Part shown: in pieces, positions 62,982 through 64,000 of the stretch
Position numbering within the stretch: the stretch's first letter is position 1
Layout: every line of letters starts with the position of its first letter
Assembly: GCA_016716405.1 (NCBI GenBank)
Contig: JADJWK010000001.1
Span: 2,604,001-2,668,000 of the forward strand
Direction of reading: 5' to 3'
From: Candidatus Melainabacteria bacterium
GTDB lineage: Bacteria > Cyanobacteriota > Vampirovibrionia > Obscuribacterales > Obscuribacteraceae
Length of the DNA: 64,000 bases
The notes under the pieces: model-generated
The model's input: the letters and a program-made list of their open reading frames with translations, nothing else
What the model was told of the DNA's origin: nothing
Databases searched by the model: none
Translations under genes and position numbers: made by a program

Positions 62982-63284
62982 ATGACCGAAGAGTCCCGGG
63001 ACAAAGAAGAGCTATCGCCGGCGGCCAGCCCGCCGGGCTGGGTCCTGGCCTCCCAGTGGGGGCTCAATCTCACGGTCCTCACCTGTGTCTTCGGCTATGC
63101 CGGATATTGGGTCGGGGAGCGTCTGGGCAGCATGGCAGCTTCCTTCTTCCTGATGGTGCTGGGCATCATCCTTGGCTTTGCCGCCGGTCTCTACCGGATG
63201 ATCAAGGCTACCGAGAAACTCGGCAAGCCCGGCAAGATAGGTTCGGGGCAGGAAAGCGATAACGGCTCGGCAAGCGGCTCTTGA
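62982..63284 (+). CDS. AtpI/AtpZ-family ATP synthase assembly protein
   Basis: A 100-residue protein with two TM helices (WGLNLTVLTCVFGYAGYWVG; MAASFFLMVLGIILGFAAGLYR), the pattern of ATPase_gene1 (AtpI/AtpZ) found first in ATP synthase operons, where it helps c-ring assembly. The N- and C-terminal ends are polar. The ATG at 62982 has AAAGG about 10 nt upstream; the TTG at 62955 is less likely. A TATACT box at 62932-62937 may be the operon promoter. atpB follows after 71 nt. Confidence 0.85.
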   Translation: MTEESRDKEELSPAASPPGWVLASQWGLNLTVLTCVFGYAGYWVGERLGSMAASFFLMVLGIILGFAAGLYRMIKATEKLGKPGKIGSGQESDNGSASGS

Positions 63285-63355
63285 CAGTCCGGTCCCGGAT
63301 GGTCCATCTGCTATGATTTGCCAGTCGTCATGCCAGATGTAATCGAGTATTCAAA

Positions 63356-64000
63356 ATGTTAGGCAAGCACCTCCTTCTTTCCCAGTTCGTTCCGCCGGAA
63401 GTGGCCGCTCAGCAACTGCCCCTGGGCATGGGCACTGTGGGAGCGATACATATAGATACCCTGGGTGTCTCCTGGGTCTGCATGCTCGGCATACTCGGCT
63501 GGGCGGCGGTGCTCAAGCCCTCCCTGGTTGCCAACGGCCCGGGGGGCTCCAATCAAGCCATCGCCGAGGGGCTCTACGCCTTCGTCACCGACCTGGCCAA
63601 GGGGCAGATCGGTCATGACTACAAGAAGTTCTTACCGCTTATTGCGGGGATTTTTATTTTTGTATTAATAGCCAATTTCTCAGGAATTGGTCCTTGGAAA
63701 GCCTTCGAGTACATTCCGAACTGGTATACCATCGGTCACGGTGAGCCCTGGGAGATTGCTTCTCCCACCACCGATTTCAATGTCACCTTCGGGCTTGCCT
63801 GCATTTCGTTGATCGTTTATCTCGGTGCCGGTTTGATCAAGCATGGCGGTCACTACGCCAAGGAGCTCCTCACAAACCCTGTTGAATGGCTGGATTTGAT
63901 CATCCGCCCGTCGACCCTGGCTCTGCGTTTGATGCTCGTGATCACCGCCGATGAGATCACGCGTATGGTCTTTTTGCTCTTGCTGCCCTGGATTGCGCCG
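63356..64000 (+). CDS. atpB: ATP synthase subunit a (3' end outside window)
   Basis: 215 codons without stop. Segments are LGVSWVCMLGILGWAAVL, ANGPGGSNQAIAEGLYAFVTD, KKFLPLIAGIFIFVLIANFSG (near-invariant FLPLI...ANFSG), TTDFNVTFGLACISLIVYLG and RPSTLALRLMLVITADEITR. The essential proton-path Arg is in LALRL. The FGN that normally follows (LRLFGN) is MLV here, while ADE matches cyanobacterial LADE. It is part of an ATP operon continuing beyond the window. Confidence 0.93.
   Translation, partial: MLGKHLLLSQFVPPEVAAQQLPLGMGTVGAIHIDTLGVSWVCMLGILGWAAVLKPSLVANGPGGSNQAIAEGLYAFVTDLAKGQIGHDYKKFLPLIAGIFIFVLIANFSGIGPWKAFEYIPNWYTIGHGEPWEIASPTTDFNVTFGLACISLIVYLGAGLIKHGGHYAKELLTNPVEWLDLIIRPSTLALRLMLVITADEITRMVFLLLLPWIAP

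Overview
The window reads as a chromosomal segment of a Gram-negative-type, heterotrophic bacterium. Several genes fit the non-photosynthetic Cyanobacteriota (Vampirovibrionia/'Melainabacteria', perhaps Obscuribacterales): PspA/IM30, SepF, RNase J, an ATP synthase subunit a with a cyanobacterial-type 'ADE' segment, kinase-TPR proteins, alpha-2-macroglobulin and many TTG/GTG starts. That placement is inference from gene content; no rRNA or protein phylogeny was available.

Layout. 1-5.5 kb: secreted hydrolase, metallophosphoesterase, LysM/lysozyme-like protein, FAD monooxygenase ending in a 29-unit pentamer repeat, then rtcB behind a leader with two competing hairpins. 5.5-15.4 kb: envelope and secreted proteins, three of them carrying in-frame minisatellites, a sensor-HAMP protein without an output domain coupled to a TLC-like transporter with a HEAT-like tail, and an EF-hand protein behind a Pho-box-like repeat. 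15.5-24.9 kb: two divergent ArsR-led operons, one with a GSA-aminotransferase-like enzyme, the other with a degenerate Mur ligase and the DabB/DabA inorganic-carbon pump. 24.9-33.2 kb: aldo/keto reductase, hydroxylamine reductase (Hcp), two related GNATs, a frameshifted IS1380-type transposase and phosphoketolase. 33.3-42 kb: kinase-TPR protein, CAAX protease, secreted proteins and alpha-2-macroglobulin; the kinase and the macroglobulin are each split by an apparent 1-nt deletion. 42-45.2 kb: 3.2 kb without protein genes, holding tRNA-Thr(CGU) and four tandem copies of a structured ~210-nt RNA gene, each with its own promoter and terminator. 45.2-50.5 kb: dut-dapB-asd-dapA-rnj. 50.6-57.7 kb (minus): smc-scpA-scpB-ispD, then sepF and a small-RNA candidate. 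58-64 kb: MshEN-repeat protein, TPR protein, tgt, pspA and the start of the ATP synthase operon.

The housekeeping blocks (lysine/peptidoglycan precursors plus RNase J; chromosome condensation plus isoprenoids; ATP synthase) are conventional. The most novel item is the four-copy RNA array at 43.1-45.2 kb. The copies are nearly identical inside, but their terminator stems have diverged with pairing kept, as expected of selected RNA genes. The ArsR-Mur-like-DabBA operon, the rtcB leader, the Pho-box candidate and the sRNA beside sepF come next. The split genes at 29.96, 34.48 and 39.48 kb each look like one missing base, two of them in G runs, so consensus error is as likely as real decay.
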